Assembly: GCA_017938785.1 (NCBI GenBank)
Contig: JAGBAU010000255.1
Location: 1-9,160 of the forward strand
Direction of reading: 5' to 3'
From: Clostridia bacterium
Lineage (GTDB): Bacteria; Bacillota_A; Clostridia; Christensenellales; Aristaeellaceae
DNA length: 9,160 nucleotides
Below are positions 1 to 7,309 of this stretch, piece after piece; positions within the stretch are counted from its first letter, which is position 1, and each line of letters begins with the position of its first letter. Position numbers and translations under genes: made by a program. The notes under the pieces were generated by a model. It made no database searches. It was not told where the DNA came from and saw only the letters and a program-made list of their open reading frames with translations.

Positions 1-1664
1 AGCATGCGGCTCATGCTCTGGGCATACACCGCATCTCCCGACTGGGGCAGGGGCTTGACCACCGCAGCCTCCAGGGATTCGGTGAGAGTTTGGGTGAGTT
101 CTCTCAGGGAGAGCTTCGCTTCGCCCATCAGCGCCGCCATCTGGTCCAGCGCGCCGATGATGCGGTTCCAGCTCTGGCCCAGCGCGCCCGCGGTTTCGCG
201 CATGCCGCTGTCGTTGAGCTCCTTCTGGAGCTCCAGGCTGCGGCCGTGGGCGTTGATTTCCGTCAGGAAGCCGAACACGGCGGAAAGCTGGCCCTTCAGA
301 TCCTTGGCGGATTTCAAATCGTCCCGGAGCTTCGCCACCGGCGCCATCAAACGGGCACGGATGGGCTCCAGCTCCTCGATTTCCACATCGCTGCCCCGAT
401 TCAGCGGCCGCAGCCAGCGGCTGCCGTCGATGCCGCGCCGCACGGCATAGTTGGCCAGGCGATCGGCTTCATCCCGGGAAATATCCATGTAGCCGCAGCG
501 CATGAGTGTGAACACATCCTCGCTGCGGAAGTTTTTATCGATCAGGCGCAGCGCCGTGAGCAGGCATTCCGCCGTGGCCATGCGGGATACGGGGCGGCTG
601 CTCTCCAGGAACAGCGGCACGTCATACACGCCGAAGGCTTCGATCAGACCCTGGCGGTAGCCCTCCATGTCCATGCTCAGCAGCTGAATATCGCTGTAAT
701 GCAGACCGTCCATGGCGCACTTTCGGGCGATGGCCGCGGCCAGCATGCATTCCTCTCGCACATCCCGGGCGTAGGCCAGGTGCACATGCTTCACGGCTTC
801 GCTATGGCTCTTCGCCGGATAGGCGTAGAGCTCCCGGGCCAGGAAGCGCAGTTCTCCCCCGTCCGCAGGCGGATTCAATCGGATGCGCTCCATCTGCGCA
901 CCGGCGTCCCGGCAGGCGGCAACCATGCGTCCCAGCGCCTTCTCCAGGGGACGAGCGCTATCATAGTCACGCTCACCCTCCCGGCCGCCCAGGGGGAAGA
1001 ACAGCTCCGCATCCGGGCTGTGGGCCGCCACCTCGCCGATGAGGCGGTTCAGTGTGGGCGGCGTGATATCAAAACCGAAGAACCAGAAGTGGGATTCCCT
1101 GACAAAGGAGGCCTTCCCTGCGCGCAGCGCGGCTTCGGTCATCTCCGTATCGCCGTCCTGATAGCGTCCGGCGATGAGTTCAGTGTAGTTTTCAAGGATG
1201 GAAGCCAGGTCGTTGAGCTTCATGCGGGTCATGCCCTCGCTGTCGAGAGCACATTGGCGCAGGCTTTCCGCCGTGACGCCGCCCTGGACGAACAATTCCA
1301 GCTGGCGTGCACAGCGGTCGGCAAAGCCGCGCCGGCGGTCCGCATTCTTGTAGATGGTCAGTCCCCCGGCGGCGCGGATGGCCTGGCGCACCAGCATCAC
1401 CCGGCCGCGCTCGTCCACGCGCACGCCCCTGGGCATGCCCGCCTCCTCAAAGATGCGGCTGCACAGCCTGGCGGGAGACAGAACCCGCAGGCGGAAAGAG
1501 CCGGGCAGCTTCAAACCGGAGAGCAGCAGCCGCTCTGTGAACAGCGTGAGCTGCTTGGGCACGACGATATACTGCACAGCATCCTCCCGGGCCAGCGCAT
1601 CGCCGATGCGACGCGTAAGCTCCCCGGACAGCAGACAGTTTTCACCCGTATAGACCCGAAGCAT
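1..1664 (-). CDS. addB: AddB subunit of the AddAB helicase-nuclease, N-terminal half (partial, runs off left edge)
   Basis: AddB pairs with AddA to resect double-strand DNA breaks for RecA-dependent repair; it is the Bacillota counterpart of RecBCD. The frame is open for 554 codons from ATG 1664-1662 to the left edge. The start has a good ribosome site (GAGGTGAG, a few bases upstream). Family landmarks I recognise are residues 31-45 (YIVVPKQLTLFTERL, the AddB 'LVPEQ.TFQ.E' block), 59-72 (RVLSPARLCSRIFE), 83-95 (DERGRVMLVRQAI), about 158-168 (YTELIAGRYQD), 192-210 (FWFFGFDITPPTLNRLIGE) and 323-371 (a block with VPLFLESSRPVSR). AddB proteins are usually about 1100-1170 residues, so roughly half is present. 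The C-terminal nuclease domain and iron-sulfur cysteines, and any addA, would lie beyond the edge. Oddity: the N-terminus reads MLRVYTGENCLSGEL where many AddB proteins have a Walker A motif (GxxGSGKT), so that motif is missing. Identity rests on remembered family patterns. Confidence 0.88.
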   Translation of the reverse strand, partial: MLRVYTGENCLLSGELTRRIGDALAREDAVQYIVVPKQLTLFTERLLLSGLKLPGSFRLRVLSPARLCSRIFEEAGMPRGVRVDERGRVMLVRQAIRAAGGLTIYKNADRRRGFADRCARQLELFVQGGVTAESLRQCALDSEGMTRMKLNDLASILENYTELIAGRYQDGDTEMTEAALRAGKASFVRESHFWFFGFDITPPTLNRLIGEVAAHSPDAELFFPLGGREGERDYDSARPLEKALGRMVAACRDAGAQMERIRLNPPADGGELRFLARELYAYPAKSHSEAVKHVHLAYARDVREECMLAAAIARKCAMDGLHYSDIQLLSMDMEGYRQGLIEAFGVYDVPLFLESSRPVSRMATAECLLTALRLIDKNFRSEDVFTLMRCGYMDISRDEADRLANYAVRRGIDGSRWLRPLNRGSDVEIEELEPIRARLMAPVAKLRDDLKSAKDLKGQLSAVFGFLTEINAHGRSLELQKELNDSGMRETAGALGQSWNRIIGALDQMAALMGEAKLSLRELTQTLTESLEAAVVKPLPQSGDAVYAQSMSRM

Positions 1665-1684
1665 AAGCTCACCTCACATTCCGA

Positions 1685-1719
1685 TATAAAACCAAAGCCG
1701 ACGACATGCGCGTCGGCTT
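1685..1719 (-). terminator. Intrinsic terminator between the export-family gene and addB
   Basis: Read on the minus strand, AAGCCGACG and CGTCGGCTT form a 9-bp perfect stem (1695-1703 with 1711-1719) around a 7-base loop. It is followed by a T-rich tract, TTTGGTTTTATAT. It starts 10 bases after the stop of the export-family gene and ends about 20 bases before the addB start. The plus-strand side has no T tract, so it acts on leftward transcription. It should end the upstream transcript, but it leaves little room for a separate addB promoter; some read-through may feed addB. Confidence 0.8.
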
Positions 1720-1729
1720 CATGCAGACC

Positions 1730-2314
1730 TTAGAAAATAGAAATTACGCCCATGGTGGCCGCCAGCATGATGGCGCAGGCGGTGATATTGCCCAGGGTGA
1801 TGGCCACGGCAGCCTTCAGGCGGGGCATTTCAAAGAGCGTAGCCACGGCGCTGCCGGTCCAGCAGCCGGTACCCGGCAGGGGCAGGGCCACGAAGATGTA
1901 CAGGCCGATCAGTTCGATGGTATCCTGGGACAGGTGCTTGCCCAGCCAGCCGCGGATGCCGGTACCCTTATTGGCATGCATCTTGGCGCGCTTCTTTTCG
2001 CTGCGCTTTTCCAGCCATGCAGCGAAGGCGCGCACGGGCTTGATGGGCAGGGTGTAGAACCAGTCCAGCACGGGACGCAGCAAAAGCAGGATGATGGGCA
2101 TCGGCAGGGTGGAAAACACCACAGCCAGCAGGTAGGCAACGCCCACGGGCATACCCATGCCCAGCATAACGGTGATGGCGTAGCGGCCCTCAAAGGTGGG
2201 CACCATGCTCAAAAGCGCCGCAACGATGACCTTGACGATATTTTCACTCCAGACAAACTTCCCAGCAGCCGCTTCCAGCAGCATTGCATTTCTCAGGAAA
2301 AAACCTTTCAGCAT
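1730..2314 (-). CDS. Small multidrug-export family membrane protein (COG2426 / Sm_multidrug_ex type)
   Basis: This is a 194-residue integral membrane protein. Hydrophobic stretches lie at about residues 26-38, 44-67, 68-84, 132-147 and 165-193. The basic stretch at about 100-126 (LEKRSEKKRAKMHANKG) is probably a cytoplasmic loop. Two family signatures are visible: SMVPTFEGRYAI (36-47) and PLPGTGCWTG (145-154), which match the COG2426 family named small multi-drug export protein. The function of that family is poorly established, so transport of drugs should not be assumed. ATG 2314-2312 is preceded by TGGAGG at 5-base spacing, and a promoter can be seen upstream. The gene lies in front of addB in the same direction, but a terminator separates them. 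It is divergent from the HAD-thymidylate kinase gene across a 174-base AT-rich gap. Confidence 0.85.
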   Translation of the reverse strand: MLKGFFLRNAMLLEAAAGKFVWSENIVKVIVAALLSMVPTFEGRYAITVMLGMGMPVGVAYLLAVVFSTLPMPIILLLLRPVLDWFYTLPIKPVRAFAAWLEKRSEKKRAKMHANKGTGIRGWLGKHLSQDTIELIGLYIFVALPLPGTGCWTGSAVATLFEMPRLKAAVAITLGNITACAIMLAATMGVISIF

Positions 2315-2345
2315 AGAATCCTCCAGAACATATTCATACTATTAT

Positions 2346-2374
2346 ATATTAGCATATTCCGCCCACCAATTCAA
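2346..2374 (-). promoter_or_regulatory. Sigma-A-type promoter for the export-family gene
   Basis: On the minus strand, TTGAAT (2374-2369) is followed after exactly 17 bases by TAATAT (2351-2346). TGC directly precedes the -10 box, which makes it an extended -10. The predicted transcript starts about 25 bases before the GGAGG and ATG of the gene. Each hexamer matches the consensus at 4 of 6 positions. The AT-rich setting, ideal spacing and extended -10 support the call. Confidence 0.6.
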
Positions 2375-2434
2375 CCGCCCCCTCACAAAGCCCAGCTGTT
2401 TTCATAGCGTCTTAGTCTTAAAGTCACATTTCGC

Positions 2435-2443
2435 TGATACAAT
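2435..2443 (+). promoter_or_regulatory. Possible extended -10 promoter for the HAD-thymidylate kinase operon
   Basis: TGATACAAT is an extended -10 element (TACAAT is 5 of 6 to consensus). No good -35 hexamer stands 16-18 bases upstream, but an extended -10 can work without one. Transcription would start near 2450, about 40 bases before the TTG start codon. It is the best candidate in the 174-base divergent gap, but not a certain one. Confidence 0.35.
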
Positions 2444-2488
2444 GAGCATGGATAAATTCACGATCATATACGATGGGAATGATAGTTT

Positions 2489-3757
2489 TTGAAATACAAC
2501 GCAATTCTTTTTGATTTTGACGGCACCCTCACTGAATCCGGCATCGGCATCACCACCAGCGCAGCTTATGCATTCGAGCGGCTGGGTTTGCCTGTGCCCA
2601 GCCAGGAGGAGCTGGATACCTTTATCGGCCCGCCCCTGGTCACCTCCTTTATGAAATACGGCAACATGGACGAAGAGGGCGGCCGCAGGGCCACCGAACT
2701 GTTCCGTGAACGCTATTTCAGCATCGGCTGGAAGGAGAACCGCGTCTATGCCGGTATTGCTCCCCTGCTGAAGGAGCTGAAGCGGCAGGGCGTCCACATT
2801 GCCATTGCCAGCGCCAAGCCCGATGTGCTGGTGAACAAGATTGCCAAGCATTTCGGCATCTTCGATTACTTTGACAAGATCGTGGGCACCACCCTGGAAA
2901 CCACCCACGCCGACAAGAGCGACATCCTGCGCGCTGCGCTGCCGGAGAACTATGATCCTGCACGCTGCGCCATGGTGGGCGACCGTCTGTACGACATGGA
3001 AGCCGGCAAGAACCTGGGCCTGACCAGCATCGGCGTGCTCTACGGCTACGGTTCCCGCGAGGAATTGGAATCCTCCGGCGCAGACCTGATCGCTGAAACC
3101 GTAAGCGACCTGCGCGAAATCCTGCTGCCCGGCGTGAAGAAGGAACGCGGCCTGTTCATCACCTTCGAGGGCGCGGACGGCTGCGGTAAGTCCACCCAGA
3201 TGCAGAAGCTGGCCACCTACCTGAACGAGCGCGGCTATGAAACCGTGCTCACCCGCGAGCCCGGCGGCTGCGAAATCTCCGAGTGCATCCGCGACGTGGT
3301 TCTGGATATCCGCCACAAGGGCATGTCCAGCGAATGCGAGGCCCTGCTCTACGCCGCCAGCCGCGCCGAACACGTGCGCCAGGTGATCATTCCCGGCGTC
3401 GAAAGCGGAAAAATTGTGCTCTGCGACCGTTTTTTGGACTCAAGTTTCGCATATCAGGCCCGTGGGCGTGAACTTGGAGACGATTTTATACGTCAAATAA
3501 ATGCACCGGCGATGGCAATCGTCCCGGATCGCACGCTGCTCTTCGTGGGCGACCAGCAGGTCGTGCTCAAGCGGCTGCGCTCCGGCGAGAACCTAGACCG
3601 CATTGAGGTGGAGAAGGACGAATTCTTCCGCCGCGTCTACGAGGCTTTCGAGGAAATCCACGAGGCCAATCCCGAGCGCGTGCACAGGATCGATTCCAAC
3701 CGCACCATCGATGAAATCTTCGCAGACGTGTGCGAGGACATCAACGCGCTTCTGTAA
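2489..3757 (+). CDS. tmk: Fusion of HAD-family phosphatase (Gph/5'-nucleotidase-like) and thymidylate kinase
   Basis: This 422-residue protein has two complete domains. Residues 1-213 form an HAD subfamily IA hydrolase: FDFDGTLTES with Asp9 and Asp11 as nucleophile and acid/base, motif II Ser108 in IASAK, a Lys near 143 and motif IV VGDRLYD (163-169). It resembles the phosphoglycolate phosphatase/5'-nucleotidase group. Residues 221-422 form thymidylate kinase, which phosphorylates dTMP to dTDP for DNA synthesis: P-loop GADGCGKST (228-236), TREPGG (255-260), DRFLDSS (313-319), AYQARGR (321-327) and a lid/helix region, DRIEVEKDEFFRRVYEAF. The join at about 214-220 (PGVKKER) is very short. The start must be TTG 2489, because an in-frame TAG sits at 2483-2485 and the HAD motif begins eight residues in. 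The ribosome site is weak (GGG at 2475-2477). The next gene follows after 33 bases, so they are probably co-transcribed. An AT-rich, rare-codon patch covers the DRF motif. Kinase assignment is firm; the HAD substrate is unknown. Confidence 0.93.
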   Translation: MKYNAILFDFDGTLTESGIGITTSAAYAFERLGLPVPSQEELDTFIGPPLVTSFMKYGNMDEEGGRRATELFRERYFSIGWKENRVYAGIAPLLKELKRQGVHIAIASAKPDVLVNKIAKHFGIFDYFDKIVGTTLETTHADKSDILRAALPENYDPARCAMVGDRLYDMEAGKNLGLTSIGVLYGYGSREELESSGADLIAETVSDLREILLPGVKKERGLFITFEGADGCGKSTQMQKLATYLNERGYETVLTREPGGCEISECIRDVVLDIRHKGMSSECEALLYAASRAEHVRQVIIPGVESGKIVLCDRFLDSSFAYQARGRELGDDFIRQINAPAMAIVPDRTLLFVGDQQVVLKRLRSGENLDRIEVEKDEFFRRVYEAFEEIHEANPERVHRIDSNRTIDEIFADVCEDINALL

Positions 3758-3790
3758 TTCGTGCGATTTCCCGCCAAAGGAGTAAAGAAT

Positions 3791-6700
3791 ATGGCTTACG
3801 AAAATCTGTGTATGTACTGCTTCAAGGATCTGGGCGGCGATTCCATCTGCCCCCACTGCGGCAGGGACGCCCGCGCCGCGGTTCCCCAGATCCAGATGCT
3901 TCCGGGTACGCCCGTATACCGCGACCGCTTCCTGCTGGGCCGCGCCCTGGGCCAGGACGCCAGCGGCATCGTGTACACCGCGCTGGACACCAAGCGCGGC
4001 GGCACCATCCGCATCCGCGAATACCTGCCCCGCAACTGCGCCGAGAGACTGAACGACGGCACCGTTGTGCCCATCGCCGGCATGGAGGACGCCTTCGACG
4101 CCGGCATGCGCAAGCTGCGCGCCAGCGTGGACAGCGTGGAGGACCCCAAGAAGCGCCATTTCTATTTTGAAGAAAACGGCACCGCCTACATCGCCCAGCG
4201 CAAAAACGGCGGCGGCAGCAGCGCGCCCATGCGCGATTACGCCGACGATGAGGATGAAGCCGACCACAAGAAGGCCATCGCCCTTTACATCGCCATCGCG
4301 GCAGCCGTGGTGCTGGCCGTGGCCATCGGTTTGATCTGGTTCCTCAATTCCATGTCCGACCCGGATGATGTGACCCTGCCCAACACCCTGAGCACCACCT
4401 CCCCCGGCGCCACCTGGATGCCCGCCCAGACGCCCACCCCCACGCCCTACGCCACCGCAACCTTTGCGGCCCTGGTGGATCCGGAGCTTTCCTGGATGGA
4501 CTACACCTACAAGGGCGATGTGAACAACGATTACCAGCAGCAGGTGAACGCTTCCGCAACGAAGAAGCCCACCGTGGACACCAATCAGGATTACAACACC
4601 ATCAACAACAATTCCAACGCCAACAAGGTCAAGGAATTGCAGGAAACCCTGGTGAAGCTGGGCTGGCTGGATTACACGGGCCTCACCGGCAAGTACGACG
4701 CCGCCACCAAGAAGGCGGTGAAGGACTTCCAGAACTATGTAAACAACTACTGCTCCCCGGCAAAGAAGCTGGCTGTGGACGGCATCGCGGGCGAAAAGAC
4801 CCTGCAGTGGCTCTACAACGCCTCTGTATCCCTGGTCAAGCCCACGCCCACGCCCACTCCGCTGGTCACCGCCGCACCGGACGACAGCGTGATCAATGAA
4901 AACTCCCCCGCTGTGGATATCCTGGCGCTGCAGAACAAGCTGATCACCCTGGGCGTTATGGACTTCGGCACCGCCGACGGCAAGTACGGCGCCGCCACCG
5001 CCACGGCCGTGAAGAACTTCCAGATCCGCGTCAACCAGCTGCAGGGCTACACTGCGCTGGAAGTCACCGGCAAGGTGGACGGCCTGACCATGGCCTACCT
5101 CAACTACTACATCCAGTGGTGGGAAAACCAGCAGCAGGCCACCGCAACTCCCAGCGCCAAGCCCACTGCAACCGCAACCCTGGAGCCCCTGGTCACCCAG
5201 GCGCCCACCGACGTACCCACCAGCGTGCCCACCCAGGATCCCAACGCACCCATCGACGCTTCCTCCTCTCAGGATCGAATCACCTATGTGCAGGAGATGC
5301 TGGAAATCGTCGGCCTGCTCAAGTCCGGCGATGTGGACGGCGTGTACGGCTCCGGCACCGCCAATGCGGTCAAGACCTTCCAGAACTGGGTGAACGAGGT
5401 CCGCGGCGAGCAGACCCTGCAAATCAGCGGCGTATGCGACCAGCTGACCCGCGCTTACCTGGAATACTGCGTGCAGAACGGCATGACCGTTTCCCAGCCC
5501 ACCGCAGTTCCCACTGAGGTACCCACCGCCGTACCCACCCAGACGCCCACCGAGGTCCCCGCGCTTCCCACTGAGGAACCCCCGGTGTATGATCCCGGCG
5601 AGGGCGAGGGCGAAACCGGCGGCGGCGAAACCACCATCGACCCCTCCTCTCCCACCGAATCCATCAGCTTCGTGCAGGAAATGCTGGCCGAAATCGGCCT
5701 GCTGGGCTACGACCAGATCGACGGCCAGTACGGCGAGATGACCAAGCAGGCCATCCGCACCCTGCAGGAATTCGTGAACGCGCAGGGCGGCGAACAGCTG
5801 CAGGTTACCGGCATCTGCGATACCCGCACCCTGGACGCCCTGATGTACTGCTACGATTACGGCATCACCGTCGGCGGCCAGAACCAGCAGCCCGATCCTG
5901 AACCGGAACTGCCCGAGGCCACCGATGCTCCCGAGCAGCCCCAGCAAAGCGGCATCACCCCCGATTCCGCACCCGAAACCATCAGCTACATGCAGGAGAT
6001 GCTGGCCAGCGTCGGCCTGCTGGGCGAACACCAGGTGGACGGCGATTACGGCGCCAACACCAGGGAAGCCATCAGCGCCCTGCAGCAGTTTGTGAACGAT
6101 ACCTACGGCCAGGACATCCTGCCCGTGAACGGCATCTGCGATGAAAACACCCTGAAGGCCCTGCAGAAGTGCTACGATGAGGGCTGGAACGTGGTGGACC
6201 GCGGCGATGAACCCGAACCCACCCAGGAGCCCATCCCTGAAGCCACTGAGGAACCCACGCCCGAGCCCACCGATGCGCCCAACCTGGGTGTGATCGACAG
6301 CTTCTCCGTCTATGTATCCGGCATGGAGAGCAGCGGCGGGCTGATCGAATTGAACCCCGGCAAGTACGACGTGACCTGGAACGCAGACGGCCAGGTGGCA
6401 AGCTATTTCCTCTACCTCTTCGACGGCAACAAGAACCTGCTCAAGAGCGCAGAAAACACCGGCGCCACCGGCTTCACCATGGATACCTCCGCCATGAACC
6501 AGGGCGAGATCTATGAGCTGCGCGTGGGCGCGCTGCCCCTGAACGGCGGCCAGGGCGATATCCTGTGGCAGAGCGTTCAGATGATGCTGCCCGTGCAGGC
6601 CACCCCCGAACCCACCGCTGAACCCACGCCCGAGCCCACTGCCGCGCCCACCGTATCCGCGCCGGCCATCAACATCGGCTCCAGCGTATACCAGAAGGAT

Positions 6701-7279
6701 GGCGTGACCTACGTCAACGATTCCACCGTCATCTTCAGCTGGATGGCCGTCGGCGATGTGCAGCACTACACCGTGAACCTGGTCTATGAGGACGGCACCA
6801 CCTTCTCCCTGGGCACCACCGGCGATACCAGCAAAACCGTATCCGCCGACCAGCTGGCCCCGGGCCTCTACAAGCTCTACGTGGGCGCAACCCCCGTGGG
6901 CGGCAACGAGGAATCCACCATCTGGAGCGAGCTGCTGTTCGGCGTTCCCGCGCCGGAACCCACCGCAGCGCCTGAACCGGAGGTTCCCGATGTACCCGAT
7001 GAGCCCGAAGTGGAAGAGAGCGTCATCAGCTACATCGACGCAAGCAGCTCCGCCGAGGATATTCAGACCGTCCAGATGGCGCTCTACCAGCAGGGCCTGC
7101 TCAACGCCGACGGCATCCAGCCCGGCGTACTGGATGCAGGCACCCTGCAGGCGGTCGCCGCATTCCAGCAGAAGATGAACGATACCATGGGCGCGGGCCT
7201 GTATGTGATCGACCCCGCCGTGGACGCCTTCATCGACAACGGCACCCTGCAATATCTTCTCTACGGTACTGGACTTTAA
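3791..7279 (+). CDS. Zinc-ribbon/degenerate kinase N-lobe membrane protein with six peptidoglycan-binding and two Ig-like domains
   Basis: This 1162-residue protein starts at ATG 3791, which has AAAGGAG 8 bases upstream; GTG 3761 is in frame but lacks such a site. Layout: zinc ribbon with CMYC (7-10) and CPHC (20-23); residues about 38-137 match a Ser/Thr kinase N-lobe of the clostridial zinc-ribbon kinase type (FLLGRALGQDASGIVYTALD, IRIREYLP, F..G..KL, FEENGTAYI). The VAIK lysine is Arg75 (IRIREY), the glycine loop is altered (GQDASG), and the C-lobe with HRD and DFG is absent. An acidic linker follows, then one membrane helix (about 162-186). The outside part holds PG_binding_1-like domains at about 277-344, 373-444, 495-562, 625-690, 730-797 and 1087-1158, and Ig/FN3-like domains at 834-934 and 957-1051. 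Pro/Thr/Glu-rich linkers join them. Inference: a wall-binding membrane protein with a cytoplasmic pseudokinase remnant. Its role is unknown. It sits 33 bases behind tmk, probably in the same operon. Confidence 0.9.
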   Translation: MAYENLCMYCFKDLGGDSICPHCGRDARAAVPQIQMLPGTPVYRDRFLLGRALGQDASGIVYTALDTKRGGTIRIREYLPRNCAERLNDGTVVPIAGMEDAFDAGMRKLRASVDSVEDPKKRHFYFEENGTAYIAQRKNGGGSSAPMRDYADDEDEADHKKAIALYIAIAAAVVLAVAIGLIWFLNSMSDPDDVTLPNTLSTTSPGATWMPAQTPTPTPYATATFAALVDPELSWMDYTYKGDVNNDYQQQVNASATKKPTVDTNQDYNTINNNSNANKVKELQETLVKLGWLDYTGLTGKYDAATKKAVKDFQNYVNNYCSPAKKLAVDGIAGEKTLQWLYNASVSLVKPTPTPTPLVTAAPDDSVINENSPAVDILALQNKLITLGVMDFGTADGKYGAATATAVKNFQIRVNQLQGYTALEVTGKVDGLTMAYLNYYIQWWENQQQATATPSAKPTATATLEPLVTQAPTDVPTSVPTQDPNAPIDASSSQDRITYVQEMLEIVGLLKSGDVDGVYGSGTANAVKTFQNWVNEVRGEQTLQISGVCDQLTRAYLEYCVQNGMTVSQPTAVPTEVPTAVPTQTPTEVPALPTEEPPVYDPGEGEGETGGGETTIDPSSPTESISFVQEMLAEIGLLGYDQIDGQYGEMTKQAIRTLQEFVNAQGGEQLQVTGICDTRTLDALMYCYDYGITVGGQNQQPDPEPELPEATDAPEQPQQSGITPDSAPETISYMQEMLASVGLLGEHQVDGDYGANTREAISALQQFVNDTYGQDILPVNGICDENTLKALQKCYDEGWNVVDRGDEPEPTQEPIPEATEEPTPEPTDAPNLGVIDSFSVYVSGMESSGGLIELNPGKYDVTWNADGQVASYFLYLFDGNKNLLKSAENTGATGFTMDTSAMNQGEIYELRVGALPLNGGQGDILWQSVQMMLPVQATPEPTAEPTPEPTAAPTVSAPAINIGSSVYQKDGVTYVNDSTVIFSWMAVGDVQHYTVNLVYEDGTTFSLGTTGDTSKTVSADQLAPGLYKLYVGATPVGGNEESTIWSELLFGVPAPEPTAAPEPEVPDVPDEPEVEESVISYIDASSSAEDIQTVQMALYQQGLLNADGIQPGVLDAGTLQAVAAFQQKMNDTMGAGLYVIDPAVDAFIDNGTLQYLLYGTGL
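4619..6181 (+). repeat. Five successive peptidoglycan-binding-like repeats coded within the membrane protein
   Basis: Five diverged repeat units are coded at about 4619-4822, 4907-5122, 5273-5476, 5663-5860 and 5978-6181, each about 66-72 codons. The shared pattern is V..LQ..L...G.L....DG.YG..T..AV..FQ..VN, then a variable stretch, V.G..D..TL..L. Units 3, 4 and 5 are closest to each other: each starts with (I)(T/S)(Y/F)(V/M)QEML, keeps G(V/I)CD, and ends in a (Y/K)C-type helix. This suggests recent duplications among those three. A sixth, more distant unit lies at 7049-7264, beyond the Ig-like pair. Linkers between units are low-complexity (PTPTPTP, PTEVPTAVPT, EPTPEPT). Confidence 0.8.
6290..6943 (+). 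repeat. Duplicated Ig/FN3-like domain pair within the membrane protein
   Basis: Residues 834-934 (6290-6592) and 957-1051 (6659-6943) look like two copies of one beta-sandwich domain of about 95-100 residues. Each has a V.W/FSW strand (VTWNADG and FSWMAVGD), a central Y-rich strand (YFLYLFD and YTVNLVYED), and an ending of the type Y.L.VGA.P..GG....IW (907-926, 1027-1045). The two are separated by a PEPTAEPTPEPT linker. The fold is inferred from the strand pattern and could equally be another small beta-sandwich family. Confidence 0.6.
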
Positions 7280-7309
7280 GGCCGCGGAATGATAGAATAA
7301 TACTGGTAT

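Noticed and set aside
90..1733. Open frame of 547 codons on the plus strand opposite addB
   Set aside because: The minus strand here matches AddB over many conserved blocks and has a ribosome site. The plus frame has no domain and runs through the terminator hairpin.
2402..3373. Open frame of 323 codons on the minus strand opposite the HAD domain
   Set aside because: It covers the divergent promoter region and the HAD domain antisense, and has no family resemblance.
3761..3790. GTG 3761 as the start of the large membrane protein
   Set aside because: It would add ten residues (MRFPAKGVKN) that span the ribosome site AAAGGAG of ATG 3791. The zinc ribbon follows directly after the ATG start, as is usual.
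4424..6650. Short repeated CCCAC/CCCGAGCCCAC-type strings as possible CRISPR or DNA-level repeats
   Set aside because: They code in frame for Pro/Thr/Glu linkers of the membrane protein, vary in length and spacing, and have no spacer structure.
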